Origin: Clitoria ternatea
Lineage: Eukaryota; Streptophyta; Magnoliopsida; Fabales; Fabaceae
Reading direction: 5' to 3'
Length of the DNA stretch: 64,000 nt
NCBI GenBank assembly: GCA_037962975.1
Contig: CM075675.1
Location: 6,148,001 to 6,212,000, forward strand
The notes below the pieces were generated by a model. That model was not told the DNA's origin and ran no database searches. It worked only from the letters and a program-made list of their open reading frames with translations. The position numbers and the translations under genes are program-made. Within the stretch, counting starts at the first letter, position 1, and each line of letters starts with the position of its first letter. Below are positions 1 through 11,849 of this stretch, piece by piece.

Positions 1-99
1 AAACAAACATGAATGAGTATTGGATTGGATTTGGATTCATAAAATGAACAATTGGATTTGGATGTAGCATAATCACTAGTGGAAAAAATGGATATAATC

Positions 100-520
100 A
101 CGGTTAAAAATGACCTTTATTCACGGTTAAAGAACCGTGGTTGTTGCAGCCGTGGTAGTAGATGAGGGCCTTTAACCACAGTTAAGAACCGTGGCAATAA
201 ATCACATCTGACCACAGTTAAGAACAACCATGAATATAACTTACTATTTATATTCACGGTTATCGAGCATAACCGTGAATATAAGAACTAAAAGGTTTCA
301 GTTACAAACTACTTATATTCACCGTTATGCTAATAACCGTGGATATAAGTACTAAAAGGTTTCAGTTACAAACTACTTATATTCACGGTTATGATGGACA
401 ACCGTGGATAAATAGAATCTATATTCACGGTTATGATTGTAACCGTGGATAAATATAGTCTATATTCACGGTTGTTACCATAACCGTGAATAAATACTGA
501 GGTTTTTTTTTTTAATATGG
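100..520. repeat. Left subterminal repeat array of CACTA copy 1
   Basis: There are many copies of a short palindromic pair, CACGGTT then about 4-10 bases then AACCGTG, often followed by ATAAATA or ATATAAG. In En/Spm elements such subterminal motifs bind the TNPA-type protein that brings the ends together. That role is inferred here from position and repetition. Some copies have decayed to CACAGTT or CCGTGGAT. Confidence 0.85.
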
Positions 521-748
521 TTTCTGTTTTATCGTTTTCCAAACCTGCATTCAGACAACCAGTACAGTATACAGTATGCCACAACAACACTATATAAAAA
601 GAATGGTATGTATATAACAAATTATTTTCTATATCAATTCATAACAACCTAAAAAATGAAAGTATATACAATTAAGTTGAATGTAATCTAATAAAAGTAA
701 ACCCTAAATCCTACTAGATACATATATAAAAGAATAAAGATCCTATAT

Positions 749-3700
749 CTAGCTTCGCCTAACTTTAATGAAGTGTGAGGCCCATTGCTTTCTAACATCA
801 TCTACAAGTTCCTTTGGGAAATATGACCGGTCCTTAAAGTACTGTAAACAATGCACAAAACAATTAGAACAAAAGCTTTATTTGTTACATGAAATTGATG
901 AAATTGGTAGAAAAGTAGTCCAAATGATGAGACTTACATTTGTCCATCCATCTACTAAATGTTGTTGGACAATGGTCAGCATAGTATGCATAACAAAATA
1001 GCCACACTCGTAGGTACCCTTCTGCCTGTAAGACTACAATGGACATATAGTATAGAATAAGTGAATTCGCAACTTAAAAAATATGTATTGAAGATTTGAA
1101 TGAATACGATTGACTTACTTTTGGGTACACCCATGCAACTTTTCTTCCGTTGGACTTGTTTCCAATCAGTAGATTGTATCCAACCACCGCCCTACGTCAA
1201 ACAAAACACAAGATAAGTTAGAATCGTATAGTTCTAAAAATGATGTAATCGAATTTGTACTTATTTTTTAGGGATTAACTTACCGGTCTACTATATCTTT
1301 CAGGTCTTGTGGAACTGTCCGATGCAAAGTATCAAAATGCAGAGCAAGATAGTCCTTCGGACAGATCACCACAAGCATCCAGTGAGCCCTGCAGTTACCA
1401 GTGATAAGTGAGACTTCAAAATGCAAAAATTAATGACAATAATTATGGAATAGAATATTACCCTTTATGATAGGGGCCCATGTATACAGTCTTCCCAGAC
1501 TCAAACATCCAATTCTGGATGTATGTCTGGGTGTCCTGCGGGGTGTTTCCTTGCTTCTGTATGAGCGAGGGCTCTAAGAAACCATAAGTTCCTTGGAAAC
1601 CCAAGTCCACACAGAGTTTTGCTAGAAACCTAAACAAGTTAAGACATGGTTAGCGAAAAATAACTTGTATAATGAAAAAATTGGACAAAAAATGATATAC
1701 TTACAGCTCCCACAACTAAATGATGGAGGCGTTCAGCATCGATGTCCCCGAAATAATGTCACACATGTCAGAATATGTAACGTAAACTGGAAAATCACTT
1801 GGACGGCCGAACACTAGTGGCTGCCATGGGACCTGAATAGTGTCCTCTCCTTGCTCATACCCGATGCGCCATAGCATCCGGATGGGATCCTTGGCCGGGT
1901 CTGGCTTCTTCAATGTCTGTTCCTATTGAACAATTGACAACCATCACATTTTGTACCATAATTGACAATATAACCAAATTAGTTAGTGTTTAGGGTTTTT
2001 ACCTGTCCAGGGGCAATCACCAGAAGTCTGTTGGGCCACATCAGAAAGTGGCCCACCGCTTGACCGACGGTCTTCACCTCCGGAGTTGCCACTGGCACAG
2101 TAGCATCCTCCTCGAGGACAAGCACAACAGAGACCCTGGACAAACCATCAGGTAATGTCTGATGGTGAACCACAGGGCCTAAGTTATACACCATACCAGT
2201 GGCAACTGGCTCCTCTGACCCGACAACGAACAGGTCACATTGACGGGTGTCTGGTGGCTCGACCCCATCATCGTCAGGGTCAGCCGCAGCGCACGACCCC
2301 TTAATGCTAACCTTCCGTATCTACATATTTACACATCAAGCAGAAGTTATTCAACAATAAAATAAAGTGATTACAAACAATAAAACCGAGGAAATTAAAT
2401 AAAGAATCTAACCTGTGGGTCGCTAGCGGGTGCAGTAGTCTCATGGTGGTGGTTGAGTGAGGCCTTCATCTCCTCCTGGTAATCAGCCTTCACAACAGCC
2501 ACCTTTTGCTCCACCATTTTCTCAAGGGAGGGGGCAGGTTCGGGAGCACCGTAATAGGAGCGGAGGCCTGTGAAATGTGAATAATTAGCCCATAATTGTT
2601 TAACAGATAACAAAATGAAAGCATAGAGTTATTTACCACTTACCTACACCTCGACCAACAGCATACACTCTTCCTGGGTGCTCTGGCCTGCCGATGGCGG
2701 TAGTCAAAATATCCTCCCATCCATGGGCTACGAAAGACCCTTGGGTTGATTGCTCAACCAAGGAATCCTGAAACCAAACAAGTTAGTATTCACTTCCTTC
2801 ACGTAAACCAAAAAACAGACACTGATACAAAGGGGAATACTTACTATCCATGAGGCAACCTCCTGAGCTTGTGAGGAAGTGTATTCCCCACTCTTCTTGA
2901 TCCTAGCCCACTTCTATTTGTCGTGGCGTGTAGGTGGGGAAAAGGGATCCACAATACCAGTGTCAGTCTGACACTGACTCAGCCTCTCCTGTGCCAGCCA
3001 CTCCTCCAACCTACGGTAACCCCCACGTGACAGTGTGTGTGCGCAGTCATTTAGCTTCCTAGTCTCCTGGGCTTTCTTTCTGGTCTCCTACAACAAGAAA
3101 AAAAAATTCAGAGTTAGCCGTTTAAATTATACATAATTTAATCATCTAAAAACCAATGTACCTGAAACTCGGCAGAGTGTCTAGATGCAACAAAAGCATC
3201 CCAGGTCTCCTGATCGATGAATGGATATTTCTCTCCAGGTAACTTTCCTTGGTCGTCCCCGAATACATACCTACAATTCAGGTACATTTAAACTAAGGAT
3301 TGGTACAATTTGGTGAAGCGTTGATTAAGAATTTAAAGTTCAATATACCTCATGGTGAGTATGGATTTAAACGACCTCCATCGCTCAGCCATAATACCGA
3401 GGACCTTTCTCCTTGCTATGTCAGAAGATGGTATGTCAAAAGAATCCTACATGAAAGGAGTTAGTCCATAAAGGAATCCTTATTAAAAGTTACATGAAAT
3501 AATACACTAAAATAAAACTGCTACAAATTATATCCTTTGTTACCAGAACATCACTCCATAGCTGGTTCTTCACCACCTCCTCAACATTATCCCAGTCGGG
3601 GATAATGATGGACACCTTCGACCGAGCCACAACCCCTAAATAACTGCTAAACTTCATGGCATTTGGTCCACTAAATCTACCGGTGTTAACATCCATGTCA

Positions 3701-3828
3701 ACAAGTAGTCTCTCTCTCCGGTGACGCCTAAGTGCAACGTCTGGCATCCGGGTAACACCTCTGCTCTTCCGAGCAGAGGAACCACTGGCCTGTGAGTCAG
3801 ACCTGGATCGTCCATCCTGGTCAGCCAT
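749..3828 (-). pseudogene. CACTA second gene: Transposase_24-like protein with ULP1/C48 protease end, decayed
   Basis: This multi-exon gene can be followed on the minus strand from ATG 3828 to TAG 749. Exon 1 (3828-3544) encodes a basic serine/arginine-rich start (MADQDGRSRSDS). Exon 2 is about 3446-3349. Middle exons give the RKKAQ..LSRGGYRRLEEWL and IGRPEHPGRVYAVG stretches typical of plant En/Spm accessory proteins (Transposase_24 type). A glutamate-rich and a proline-rich exon follow. The end reads AHWMLVVICPKDYLALHFDTLHRT (split here: AHWMLVVICPK, then FDTLHR) and, in exon 1025-938, QKGTYECGYFVM. His, Asp, Gln and Cys therefore fit the ULP1/SENP-type cysteine protease active site. The last exon is 841-749. 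In-frame stops near 2918 and 1728, and a phase problem before the Cys exon, show it is broken. The protease substrate is unknown. Confidence 0.75.
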
Positions 3829-3943
3829 GAGTATTTGTCCAAACAAGGAAACAAAACTGTCAAATATTTAATATAACATTTAAAACAATGAATAACTAAT
3901 ATAACATGTAATTCAATGAATCACTAACGAGATTAATACCCTA

Positions 3944-6900
3944 TTAAGATGAAATATTTTCCCACAAGCCTTCATGGTGGTCATGACGACTGGCAACTAC
4001 ATCATCCATGTCATGTTCCATGATAGATGTTGGAATACGTGTTGTAGTTGATGGAATTTCCACAATATCAAGATTGGGGTCTCCAATGTGTCTACCTTGG
4101 ATAACAATTGACCACCGTTTGTCAGCTGGGTCAGCAACATAAAAAACTTGCTTCACCTACGTTGCCATTATGAATGGTTCGTCCTTATGCCCTATCTTGT
4201 TGAGGTCCACCAACGTAAACCCTAAATCATCAGTTTTGACACCGTTCTTATTGTCAACCCATTTGCATTTAAACACAAGAACGGTGAAGGGACTGTAATC
4301 AACTTCCCATATATCTTCAATCACACCAAAGTAGCATGACTCAGCCATCACAGGGTTGTTGTCCTTCGAAGTTGAGAAATGCATTGACTGAGCCATAACT
4401 ATCACTCCACTGTTTTGATTTGTACTCTTTTCATCCTGTGTCCTTGTATAAAATGAATAGTTGTTTATGTCATACCCACAAAAGGTGAGGACATCAAAGT
4501 TCGGGCCCTGTGCTAGACGATGTAATGTTGAGGATACAGATGCATCTTTCGAGACGGTCTTTTGGAACCACTGCATGAAACTCTTGGTGTGTTCATTCAA
4601 CAACCACTTTTCAGTCATTTTAGGGTTGCTTTTCTTGACTAGCTCCTTGTGTGTGGCTAGATACGGTTGCACGTCATCCGTGTTGTTTAAAATAAACAAG
4701 TGTGCCTGAAGGACATCAGCACGTGGCATGCTCTTCATTTTTTTCCAATCGTTCCTTTCCCATCCAATCTCCCTTCATGACGAGTCGTTGGAATGCCAAT
4801 GCTTGCAGCATGTGACATGTATTCAGTGCAAAACTCAATTGCTTCCTCTGCAATATATCTTTCCACAATTGAAGCTTCGGGACGACGTTTGTTCTTCATA
4901 TACCCTTTCAATATCTTCATATATCGCTCAACGGGATACATCCACCGTAAGAACACTGGACCACACCAACGAACCTCTCTCACCAAATGGATGATTAAGT
5001 GGACCATTATGTCAAAAAAAGAGGGCGAGAAATACATTTCAAGCTGACATAATATAAGTGATGCTTCCTGTTCCAACATCCAATTCGCCGGGCATGATTA
5101 CCTTGCAACATATGGCATTGAAAAACATACACAACCTTGTTATGACATTTCTCACATTTTTAGGAAGAATGTCACGAATGGCGATAGGCAGAAACTGTTG
5201 CATCAACATGTGACAATCGTGAGACTTCAACCCAGGTAACTTCAAATCTTTCATGGAAACACAAGAGTTGATGTTGGAGCCATAACCAGACAGAACTTTC
5301 ACACTTCGTAACGATTCACACAGACTTTGCTTTTCTTTTCTGGATAACGTATGACATGCTGGAGGCAAATATGTTCTTTTGCCCTTTGATTGTGGATGCA
5401 AATCCTGACGTATACCCATCAACTCTAAGTCCATACGCGAGTTTAGGCCATCCTTAGTCTTCTCGGGTATGTTTAAGAGTGTACCAACTAAACTGTCGCA
5501 CACATTCTTCTCCACATACATTACATCAATACAGTGTCTTACATCAAGCTCCCTCCAATATGGCAGGTCAAAAAACACTGACCTTTTCTTCCAGTTGTTT
5601 TGTGTCGGGTGCTATTTTTCACACTTACCAAATTGCACGTTGACGTCTTTCACCTTTTCATATGCCTGGCGACCAGATAGTGTTGGAGGAGCCATTTCAA
5701 AATCTTGGGCACTGTTAAACAACTTCTTCAACCTTCGAAATAGATGATTTGCTTTAAGAAACCTTCGATGTCGAAGATAAACATTTTTCCTGCCATGATG
5801 CAACCGCACAGAACTAGTCCCCTCCTCACATACTGGACAAGCTTTCTGACCCTTCACGCTGTACCCGGATAAGTTACCATACGCTGGAAAGTCATTGATC
5901 GTGCAAAATAGCATGGGACACAATTTGAATGATTGCCCGGTAAACCCATCAAACACTTCAACCCCGTCTTCCCACAACCTTTTGAGGTCTTCAACCAATG
6001 GAGTTAAATATACATCAATGTCGTTCCCCGGTTGTCGTGGACCAGAAATCATCATTGATAACATCACATATTTTCGCTTCATGTACAACCATGGCGGCAA
6101 GTTATAAACAAACAACAAAACAGGCCACGAACTATGGTTTGTGCTCAGGTTCCCAAACGAGTTCATGCCGTCTGTGGCTAGTGCAAGCCTAACATTTCTT
6201 GGTTCATGGGCAAATTCCAAAAAAATCATATCCATTTTCTTCCATTGCGATCCATCGGCCGGATGCCTAAGTAGTCCATCAACAACCCTCTCATCAGCAT
6301 GCTATCTCATAAGTTTTGCATCATCTACATTAGAAAATAGACGCTTTAGTCTTGGAACTATAGGTAGATACCACAACACCTTTGCAGGAGACCCTTTAGT
6401 GCATACCTCATCAGAATCCCCCCTTTCTTCTTATACCCTGACACCCCACACCTAGGACATCGATGCAGTATTTCTAACTCACCCAGGAATAATACACAAT
6501 CATTTGGGCATGCATGTATTTTCTCATACTCCAAACCTATAGGACACAACACCTTTTTGGCCTTATAGTTACGATTCGGCAAGGTGTTTCCAGCTGGGAG
6601 CATTTCTTTCAACAACTTCAGTAAGTCAGTGAAACTTTTATCCGTCCACCCGTTTATGGCCTTCAAATTAAACAATCGCAAAACTGCTGATAACCTCGTG
6701 AAATTGATGCAGTTTGGATACAACGGCTGCTCAGAGTCCTCACACAGAGTCGTATATACATGAGCTTTCTTAAAACCTTCTACCCCCACATCACGGATCA
6801 TATCCTCGAGTCGGTCATCCATGTCGACATCGGTGTCATGCATCGAGCTTCGATTTTCAGTTTGAGAGCTGTTACTTGGCACCACCACATCTTCACCATG

Positions 6901-7119
6901 CCATATCCAACGCGTATAACTACGCAGAAAATCGTCACACAGTAGATGCTCTCGCACCTCTTCCAAGTCTACCCGACGCAGGTTCAAGCATCTCACACAA
7001 GGGCAAAAATACTTTCCATTCACCTCCACTGCATTCCTCGCTACGAATTCTATAAATGATTCAACTCCCCCCTCATACTCTAGACTTAGGCGTGATGCAG
7101 TTATCCAACTCCGATCCAT
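3944..7119 (-). pseudogene. TNP2-type CACTA transposase, broken
   Basis: The start is ATG 7119 (MDRSWITASRL), just after a leader-intron acceptor at 7125. The N-terminal part (to about 6430) has the cysteine-rich transposase-associated domain (YFCPCVRCLNL). The middle (6235-5612 and 5578-5039) is the Tnp2 domain with PPWLYMKRKY, CPVCEEG and WRELDVRHCIDVMYVEKN. Downstream parts (5079-4735, 4738-4157, 4156-3944) match the conserved C-terminal blocks of plant TNP2 proteins (DUF4218/DUF4216-like: VDYSPFTVLVFKCKW, KQVFYVADP). Lesions seen: a 1-base deletion near 6420 compared with copy 2 at 60380, a TAG for Trp near 6302, a TAG at 5612, and a frame change near 5070. Family members bind the element ends and carry out cut-and-paste transposition in the nucleus. 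This copy should not make a full protein. Confidence 0.9.
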
Positions 7120-7188
7120 GCCAACTGTTTACAAGGTGCTATGATCAACCTCACTTTTTCTTCAAAGGTGGTGGTCCTATACCCATTC

Positions 7189-7444
7189 AGGATGACAATT
7201 ATTTTTATACGTCATTCATATATACATGTTATGAGTTATTCTAAAATTTGATGAAATTTTAGCAGCATTTCGCATTGGTCTCTAAGTACACAAAATGAGA
7301 GTGGTCAAATCAAATTCAACCACAACCAAATATGCACCCAGAGAACAACACAAAATGCAAGTTACCGAAAGTTTATCAAATTTTAAGATAACTCCTAACT
7401 TGTACATACTAACAATGACGTATAAAAAATAATTGTTCATCCCA
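7189..7444. repeat. Imperfect inverted repeat (hairpin) in the TNP2 leader intron
   Basis: The arm starting AGGATGACAATTATTTTTAT at 7189 returns in reverse complement at about 7368-7444 (ending AATTGTTCATCCC). Arms are about 75-80 bp and the loop about 100 bp. The same structure is kept in CACTA copy 2 (about 59369-59450 and 59549-59617). It may be an old MITE fixed in the intron or a functional RNA fold. Confidence 0.7.
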
Positions 7445-7562
7445 AACTATCCAAACGGACAATTCAAGATTCAACACAAACGATGACATTAATTAATTTA
7501 ATGACCATTTGTGTCGAATCTCAAACGGGGAACTACGGTTCACTCATATGCACAACAACTTT

Positions 7563-7590
7563 CATACTAGTTAACTAGTTAACTAGTATG
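7563..7590. repeat. 28-bp perfect palindrome, insertion unique to copy 1
   Basis: The run CATACTAGTTAAC... is identical to its own reverse complement across 28 bases. In copy 2 (about 59236) the flanking AACTTTCATAC and TATGAG are joined directly, so about 19 bases were added here. It looks like an excision or repair footprint. Confidence 0.75.
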
Positions 7591-8179
7591 AGCCTACGAG
7601 TCTATAAGATTGAAAACCACATACATAAAATAGACAGAAATAACATTATATACGAGCAACCAACAAGCAATAACATTATATAAGTGAAATATAACTTTTG
7701 ATTACAGCAGCAATAACATTACTATATAGAGGCAAGATTACAACAAACTTGTCCCTCAAATATTAATCAATTGTACAGATTATTTAATAGTTTCAAGTAG
7801 TTATTTCTAGAGTAAGGCTCTACATCTATATGTGTTTGATGATTTTCTTTTCTAATGTTTAATTCTGATCCAATAGTATTTATTTATTTTTTTATGTAGG
7901 ACTGAACTCACCATTCTTTTAAATCTGAAGGGGATACAAAGATTATTCAGTAGTTTGTTTCCCTATACACTAAGGTCATTTATTTCTAATTTGATAGCCT
8001 AAAGCTTCTTATTCTATTCATCCTTTACTTGGTTTCCATAAAGACCATTGAATGTAAGTTTAAGGAAATCAAGTCTTCAAAAAACATTAATCTTACTTAA
8101 ACTAAGTTGAACACTTTTCAGGTCCCATATAACTAATGTCACAGGTAATGAAAACACAATGACATTGAAAGAAATGAAA

Positions 8180-8300
8180 ATAGAGACACAGGCAATGACA
8201 CAGGAAATGACACAGGCAATGACACAGGAAATGAAAAAAATGAAAAAAAATTAAGCACAACAATGAAAACAGAGGCAATGACATAGGCAATAAGCAGAGA
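8180..8300. repeat. Short minisatellite in CACTA leader intron
   Basis: The unit GACACAGGCAAT/GACACAGGAAAT is repeated several times, with AATGAAAAC variants. The open frame across it is a repeat artefact. Confidence 0.75.
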
Positions 8301-8465
8301 CAGAGTTCAGCTTCAACAATGAAAACACAAACTCAGAGACCTATATTCATTCATGTTCGACTACACATAAATAAAGAGACAAGCTTTCCAGACAATGGTG
8401 ATAAAGCATAACAACGAAGCAGGGCTAAAAAGTGAACGAAAGAAGAAGGGCAAGGGAGCACTTAC

Positions 8466-8640
8466 CAGACAATGGTGAACGAAGAAGAAGAAGGGCACGC
8501 GAAAGAAGAAAGAAGTGAACAGAGAAGCCTACAAATAGCAAAGAGGAGGACGACGAAGAAGAGGACAACCAGCGCGAAGGAAGAAGAGAAAGTGAAAAAA
8601 GGCTGAAAGGCGCAGCTTTTGAAGTTTTAGAAAGGATGTT
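8466..8640 (-). promoter_or_regulatory. Leader exon and presumed promoter-proximal region of TNP2, copy 1
   Basis: This purine-rich (plus strand) stretch forms the untranslated leader upstream of the leader-intron donor. The end near 8570-8640 (CGCGAAGGAAGAAGAGAAAG) is nearly the reverse complement of 57900-57965 in copy 2. That conservation marks it as element sequence. No clear TATA box was picked out. Confidence 0.45.
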
Positions 8641-9165
8641 TATTCACGGTTCCCCTTGAAACCATGAATATATTACACATATATTCACGGTTGAACAAAC
8701 AACTGTGGATAAATGTTAACTATTTACCCACGGTTACGAGCCCAACCGTGGATAAATATTAAATCTATAATCACAGTTATAAAAACAACCGTGGACATAC
8801 AGTACCCAGTGTTTAAACCCTAAAACCTGAACTATATATCCACGATTGGAAATACAACTATGAATATAGACGTCAATATATATCCATGGTTAACATCATA
8901 ACCCTGATCATACCCATGAATATATATTCACGGTTGTGCGCACAACCATGGATATATATTTCAGGTACTATATATCCACGGTTGACTCCTCAACTGTGAA
9001 TATATATTGATGGGTACGTTCACGGTTATGATGTTAACCGTGGATATATAGTTTTCCCTGATTATATCGTCCACCTTATAATTTCAAAAATGTCACCGCG
9101 TATGTTTTTATCACTGATCCACTTATACCTGTGAATATATCCCGTTGTTTTATCTAATTTTTACA
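8640..9165. repeat. Right subterminal repeat array of CACTA copy 1
   Basis: Repeats of CCACGGTT...AACCGTGGATA line this end. The block AATTTCAAAAATGTCACCGCG (written here as AATTTCAAAAATG + TCACCGCG) near 9081 is shared with the elements at 55450 and 57359, showing that the three belong to one family. Confidence 0.85.
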
Positions 9166-9174
9166 CTAGTGAAT

Positions 9175-9761
9175 TAATAGGTAAAAACTTCAGCAACAAC
9201 TAAACTGATGGCATGTGATCAGACTAAAGAATCTTGGATGACCTTGCTGAATACTACTTATGCTAGTTCTTCTTTTAATAATGCAATGATAGAAAATATT
9301 AAATAATGAAACATAGCATGACTTCTTTGGGATACCTCATGTAAGATGAACACAATTTAATTTGGAGGATACACACCTTAATTTTAGGAATCTTTCCAAT
9401 CTATCTCACTATCTTTAAAGGCCTATTAAATATCATTTTCTAAAGAGCTTTAGTTGCTATGAATACATATGATATAACTATTTTTTGTATTTTGTAATTG
9501 CTTATATTGTATAAGTTGAGTTAGAATTCTAGAGGTGTAATGTTATGATGTTGGCATTGCAATTTAGTAAAAAAAAGGTTGGGCAGTTATTCACAAAACA
9601 ATTTTGTAACATTGAGATTGAAGACATTCAAAGACATTGGGAAGAATATTTAATAGAGATTGTTAGATTGTAGTTTTAGTTAGATGTTGATATAGTTTAT
9701 GTTAGGACTAAAGACATTCAAAGTCTATGTTTAACTTGTATGCATTTATATCTATTGATGT

Positions 9762-9798
<37 letters not shown>

Positions 9799-9925
9799 TA
9801 TAGTTTAATTTAAGTTAATATGAATATTAACGCTTGACCTTAAATATTTCAATTGATGCATATAAATATTCATTTTTGATTAAATTATCTTTCAATCTAA
9901 AAAAGAATAAAATAAGAGTAAACAC
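9175..9925. other. AT-rich spacer with AT microsatellite
   Basis: No gene or repeat homology is recognised. A TA microsatellite occupies about 9764-9800. The sequence outside the CACTA target duplication is presumably older host or decayed repeat DNA. Confidence 0.5.
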
Positions 9926-10870
9926 CTCAGTTAGTCCTTGACTCCATTAACATCAGACACTTAGGTCCCCAGGTTATTAAGTTGGACCCGTTAATCCTCC
10001 ACGTCTATCATCTTCGGACATGTAGGTCCCTGCCGTTAACAGACATTTAACGTGCGTTGGTTCCAGGTGATGTGGGTTATTAAGCGTCAACGTGGAGTGC
10101 TATGTATACATCATTAAATAACAGCATTTTACTTTCTCCCATCAGACCTCCCTATGGGACCTTAACGACGTCGTTTTGGGTGTGAAAAAGGTTTATGGTT
10201 AAAGTCATCCTTCTCTCTCTTACCTTTTCTCTCTCCCGTTTTCTTTTCCCTTTTCTCTTTTCCTTAACTAATAAACCTCAGCCATCATCTGTGAATTCTT
10301 CTTGCGTCACCTTCTCCAAATTAACATCTGTGAACTCTCCAGGCTGAGGCAAAGACACCATGAGTTAGAACCCCTGCCAGGGATCATTGTCCTTATCATC
10401 CAGCCAAGGTCGACGTTGGCTCTGTTGCCATTGTGGCTACCCACTAGCCCTGTGTATATCCCACACAGTGAACAACCTCAATCAATAATTCTGGAGATGT
10501 GCACGACTCCGTGGGGAATAATGTGATGTTTTTTGTTTAGGTCCAGGATGGGGACTTGGTACTTCACAATGAAGAAATGATGAATACATTGTTATGCAAG
10601 TTAACAGAGATGAAGGAAGTGATTTCAGGGTATAAATGTGATGTGCATAGGGATGTCTGTGAAACTATGGCCCAAGTTAAACGTAAGGAATGATAGATAC
10701 AAATGGAATCATTGGTCAAGAAAGGGTTCACAAAAATCCATCAGGAATTGCAAAAGTTAAGGATGGTTTTGGTTGCTTAGAGTGTTGCAATTTTGATTTT
10801 TGTAATAGGCTTGTTGATAATGGTGTTGACAGCGTAATTAGGATTCCTGGTTCTTAGGTTGTATTGCATC
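9926..10870 (+). mobile_element. Possible Mutator-like fragment with decayed gene remnant
   Basis: Bases 9926-10140 have the AGTCCTTGACTCC... AGGTCCC style seen in long terminal repeats of plant Mutator-like elements, and resemble in style the arm at 17108. Downstream, about 10540-10850, a plus-strand frame reads as a charged coiled-coil-like segment (NEEMMNTLLCKLTEMKEV). It is followed by stops and then a hydrophobic tail (VAILIFVIGLLIMVL). This layout recalls small plant proteins often found inside MULEs, but no zinc-finger cysteines are seen. No matching right-hand inverted repeat was found. Low confidence. Confidence 0.3.
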
Positions 10871-11840
10871 AGGAATATGTGTATGTGTTTGTAATGGGAA
10901 TGAGAATGTATATTGCTTTAGGAATATGGTTTTATTTATAATGAGAATGAGAATGTGTATTGCTTCTAAAAGATCATTTTATACATTGAATGGATTACAT
11001 TTGAGTAAAGCAATACATTGGTTGATTCTGCAATTTAGTTTATATGCCATAATATTAATTCTACAAGGAGATTAAAGAGAATTTAATAAACTTGTCTGTG
11101 CAAATGTAATATTTCTATCAGACCTGTGCATATCAAAAGTTTAGAAGACAACTTAATTGTATCCAAGTATAGTCTGTTACTCATCATAGTTTTTTATTAG
11201 GTGGTATGGAAATTGATGAGGCTGGTAACCAGTGTTATTTTGGTTTGGTGGCTTTGGTTCAAATACTTGGTATGATAATTAAGAGGTGGCAATTGTGTTG
11301 GGTTTTTTGGTGGTTCATGTCACAAATTTGGTTATTTTCTCAAATTCATTTTCTATGTTATAAAAGTGTTGGTTCTGCATCTAAGTAGTACTTAATGTAA
11401 TGGACAAATAGATGTAAGATCTTTATTAATATTGACTACTCGTTTGATGTTGAAAGAAACTATGCATTCTAAATGGCAAAAGATTAGGCAGGAAACATTG
11501 ATATATTAATTTCATGAGCTAAACCTTTCACCCCATCTGTTTCAGTCAACTTTAAAAATGGATAGACTAAAAAAAGAAACACAGAAATTAAGAGAACATC
11601 TTAAAACCATCTTATTTTAATTCAAGGGATTGAACCATCACAAACTTGGGTTTTAATTGTCAATTCAAAACATCAATACAAATAACAAGAAAGGATAATA
11701 CAAGATTACAAAAGCCATGATTCAAACCCTAAACAACTTTATATTTAAAAATATCTAATCCAACTTTATAAAATAATATTTATCAAATATACTCTATAAT
11801 AAAGCCCTAAAACCTAAACCTACAAAAATAATGTTTTTTT
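10871..11840. other. Non-coding spacer, nothing recognised
   Basis: AT-rich sequence with only short chance frames (for example 11206-11388). No domain, repeat or element end was identified. Confidence 0.4.
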
Positions 11841-11849
11841 AAAAATTAC

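Larger units (their letters stand above)
7125..8465 (-). other. Leader intron of TNP2 gene, CACTA copy 1
   Basis: The donor CTG/GTAAG lies at 8466/8465 and the acceptor TTTACAG ends at 7125, five bases before the ATG. The same leader exon, donor and acceptor occur in CACTA copy 2 (58086-59677), which supports the intron. It contains a long imperfect hairpin (about 7189-7444), a 28-bp perfect palindrome (7563-7590) and a short minisatellite (8180-8290). No protein homology was seen inside. Confidence 0.7.
74..9171 (-). mobile_element. CACTA (En/Spm) DNA transposon, copy 1, complete ends
   Basis: The element begins CACTAGTGGAAAAA and ends with the inverse ACTAGTG. It is flanked by a perfect 3-bp target duplication AAT (71-73 and 9172-9174), the size CACTA elements make. 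The terminal inverted repeat is about 22 bp and imperfect. Both ends carry dense subterminal repeats of the type CACGGTT...AACCGTG. Inside are two minus-strand genes: TNP2-type transposase (3944-7119) upstream and an ULP1-like second gene (749-3828) downstream. Both have stop codons or frameshifts, so this copy is probably not autonomous. The boundaries are seen directly; the superfamily follows from termini, TSD length and TNP2 homology. Confidence 0.95.

Noticed and set aside
768..1001. Plus-strand 77-residue frame
   Set aside because: Shadow of the minus-strand ULP1-like exons.
8102..8290. Cys/His/Phe-rich small frame resembling a metal-binding peptide
   Set aside because: Produced by the GACACAGGMAAT repeat inside the CACTA leader intron.
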